Origin: Gammaproteobacteria bacterium
Lineage (GTDB): Bacteria; Pseudomonadota; Gammaproteobacteria; DSM-19610
Assembly (NCBI GenBank): GCA_011371465.1
Contig: DRQL01000054.1
Coordinates: 1-7,859, forward strand
Reading direction: 5' to 3'
DNA: 7,859 nt
Shown here: one piece after another, positions 6,269-7,859 of the stretch
How positions within the stretch are numbered: the stretch's first letter is position 1
How the letters are laid out: every line of letters begins with the position of its first letter
Made by a program: the position numbers and the translations under genes
The notes under the pieces: generated by a model
Told to the model about the DNA's origin: nothing
Seen by the model: the letters and a program-made list of their open reading frames with translations, nothing else
Databases searched by the model: none

Positions 6269-7859
6269 TCATGCGCCCGGTGCGAACCAGATAAACCAGC
6301 TCAACAGCACCAGCAGACCGACGATCATGCTGAACGCATAGTGATACAGGTAGCCGGATTGCAGCTGACGAACGACACCGGACAGCCAGCCGACCACCCG
6401 GGCGCTGCCGTTTACCAGCAGACCGTCGATCAGCAGCACATCACCCAGTTTCCACAGCGTCCAGCCGGTACCGCGCGCGCCGCCGGCAAAGAAAATCTCG
6501 TTGAAGCGGTCAAAGCCGTACTTGTCGAGCATGAAGCGGTAGACCAGCTGGAAACGCTGCGCCAGTTGCTCTGCAATCGAAGGCTTCTGCGTATAGATGA
6601 ACCAGGCCGTGCCCAGGCCCGCCATGGCCAGCCAGAATGCCGGGCCGGTCAGGCCATGCAGGATGAACGCACTGGTGCCGTGGAATTCCTCGGCCAGGTG
6701 ACCCACTACGTCGTGTGTGTGACTGACGAAAATCGCATTGCCGAAGTAGTCGCCAAACACGACCGGGTCGATCCAGTAGCCCGCCACCACGGATGGGATC
6801 GCCAGCAGGATCAGCGGCACGGTCACCACCGCCGGGGTTTCGTGCAGGTGTGCACGGGTGTGCTCGTCAAAGCGCTCGTTGGTGTGGAACGCCAGGAAGA
6901 ACATGCGGAAACTGTACAGGGCGGTAATAAACACACCGGACAGCACTGCCACGTAGGCAAAACCGGAACCGGCGATGTGCGAGGCGTGTACGGCCTCGAT
7001 GATGGTGTCCTTGGAAAAGAACCCGGCAAACCCCGGGAAACCGATCAGCGCCAGCGAACCGACCAGCGAGGTCCAGTAGGTGATGGGCAGGTACTTGCGC
7101 AGGCCACCCATCTTGCGGATATCCTGCTCATGATGCATGGCGATAATGACCGAACCGGCGGCCAGGAACAGCAAGGCCTTGAAAAATGCGTGGGTCATCA
7201 GGTGGAAAATACCCACCGAATAGGCCGAAACGCCCAGTGCCACGGTCATATACCCCAGCTGTGACAGCGTCGAGTAGGCGATCACCCGCTTGATGTCGTT
7301 CTGCACCAGTCCCAGGAAGCCCATGAACAGGGCGGTAATGGAACCGATCACCAGCACGAAACTCAAGGCGGTCTCGGACAGCTCGAACAGCGGCGACATG
7401 CGCGCCACCATGAAAATGCCGGCCGTGACCATGGTGGCAGCGTGAATCAGAGCGGAAATCGGCGTCGGGCCTTCCATGGAATCCGGCAGCCACACGTGCA
7501 GGGGCACCTGCGCGGATTTACCCATGGCGCCGATGAACAACAGGATGCAGATCACCGTCATGGCGGACCATTCCGCACCGGGGAAAATCTCGATGGTGCT
7601 GCCGGCCATGGCCGGTGCCGCGGCAAACACCTCGGCATAGTCCAGTGTATTGAAATACATCACGATGGCGGCAATACCCAGCAGGAAACCGAAATCACCG
7701 ACACGGTTGACCAGGAAGGCTTTCAGGTTGGCGTAGATCGCCGACGGCCGCTTGTACCAGAACCCGATCAACAGGTAGGACACCAGCCCCCCCGCTTCCC
7801 AGCCGAAAAACAGCTGCAGGAAATTATTGGACATGACCAGCATCAGCATCGAGAAGGTA
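6269..7859 (-). CDS. nuoL: NADH-quinone oxidoreductase subunit L, partial (5' end beyond window)
   Basis: The C-terminal 529 residues of the largest antiporter-like subunit of complex I (ND5 equivalent). The frame is open through the right edge, and by comparison with the family about 100-130 N-terminal residues are missing. Numbered from the internal Met at 7849, conserved features are FFGWE (Glu18), AMGKSAQVPLHVWLPDSMEG with Lys111, ALIHAATMVTAG with His136, NDIKRVIAYSTLSQLGYM (Lys187), HAFFKALLFLAAG (Lys224), and GFAGFFSKD with Lys280. The tail from about residue 390 holds a membrane helix, a hydrophilic stretch including LDKYGFDRFNE, and a last helix (about 503-522). That fits the long lateral amphipathic helix and its anchor, which lie along the membrane arm. 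One oddity is Gly20 in the motif usually read GWEAVGL, here GWEAGGL. The gene is followed 25 nt later by nuoM. Confidence 0.98.
   Translation of the reverse strand, partial: TFSMLMLVMSNNFLQLFFGWEAGGLVSYLLIGFWYKRPSAIYANLKAFLVNRVGDFGFLLGIAAIVMYFNTLDYAEVFAAAPAMAGSTIEIFPGAEWSAMTVICILLFIGAMGKSAQVPLHVWLPDSMEGPTPISALIHAATMVTAGIFMVARMSPLFELSETALSFVLVIGSITALFMGFLGLVQNDIKRVIAYSTLSQLGYMTVALGVSAYSVGIFHLMTHAFFKALLFLAAGSVIIAMHHEQDIRKMGGLRKYLPITYWTSLVGSLALIGFPGFAGFFSKDTIIEAVHASHIAGSGFAYVAVLSGVFITALYSFRMFFLAFHTNERFDEHTRAHLHETPAVVTVPLILLAIPSVVAGYWIDPVVFGDYFGNAIFVSHTHDVVGHLAEEFHGTSAFILHGLTGPAFWLAMAGLGTAWFIYTQKPSIAEQLAQRFQLVYRFMLDKYGFDRFNEIFFAGGARGTGWTLWKLGDVLLIDGLLVNGSARVVGWLSGVVRQLQSGYLYHYAFSMIVGLLVLLSWFIWFAPGA

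Noticed and set aside
5539..6294. Plus-strand open frame of 251 codons opposite nuoM
   Set aside because: Same low-complexity antisense pattern, with no independent support.
6341..7264. Plus-strand open frame of 307 codons opposite nuoL
   Set aside because: Gln/Gly/His-rich shadow of nuoL without a ribosome binding site or domain.

Overview
This window most likely comes from a gammaproteobacterial chromosome. The evidence is an initiator tRNA closely resembling the enterobacterial fMet tRNA, respiratory complex I subunits of proteobacterial type in the order nuoL-nuoM-nuoN, and a predicted outer-membrane lipoprotein. A finer placement cannot be made from the sequence alone.

Right part (3286-7859, minus strand): the end of a nuo (NADH:quinone oxidoreductase) operon. 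It holds nuoL (5' end beyond the right edge), complete nuoM and complete nuoN, spaced 25 and 9 nt apart with good ribosome binding sites. These three antiporter-like membrane subunits form the proton-pumping arm of complex I, and the key intramembrane Glu, Lys and His residues are present in all three. nuoN is the last nuo gene here. It converges on a plus-strand gene, with only 30 nt between the stop codons.

Middle part (about 2027-3255): a plus-strand gene for a lipoprotein alpha/beta hydrolase with a clear Ser-Asp-His triad, and a minus-strand initiator tRNA-fMet with its own promoter (GC-rich discriminator, as in stringently controlled stable-RNA genes) and an intrinsic terminator.

Left part (1-2026, minus strand): a visibly more A/T-rich locus starting just after the 3' end of the tRNA. 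A putative promoter with an operator-like inverted repeat precedes an 81-codon ORF for a small secreted Pro/Ala/Ser-rich protein with a strong Shine-Dalgarno sequence. After a 64-nt gap comes the first 499 codons of a Sec-exported RHS/YD-repeat protein that runs off the left edge. Its RHS core, variable C-terminal tip and any immunity gene would lie outside the window.

The complex I genes and the tRNA are ordinary core genome. The least explained part is the small secreted protein plus exported RHS protein beside the tRNA. Its accessory status is inferred from composition, gene type and position; no integrase, attachment-site repeat or insertion sequence is visible.
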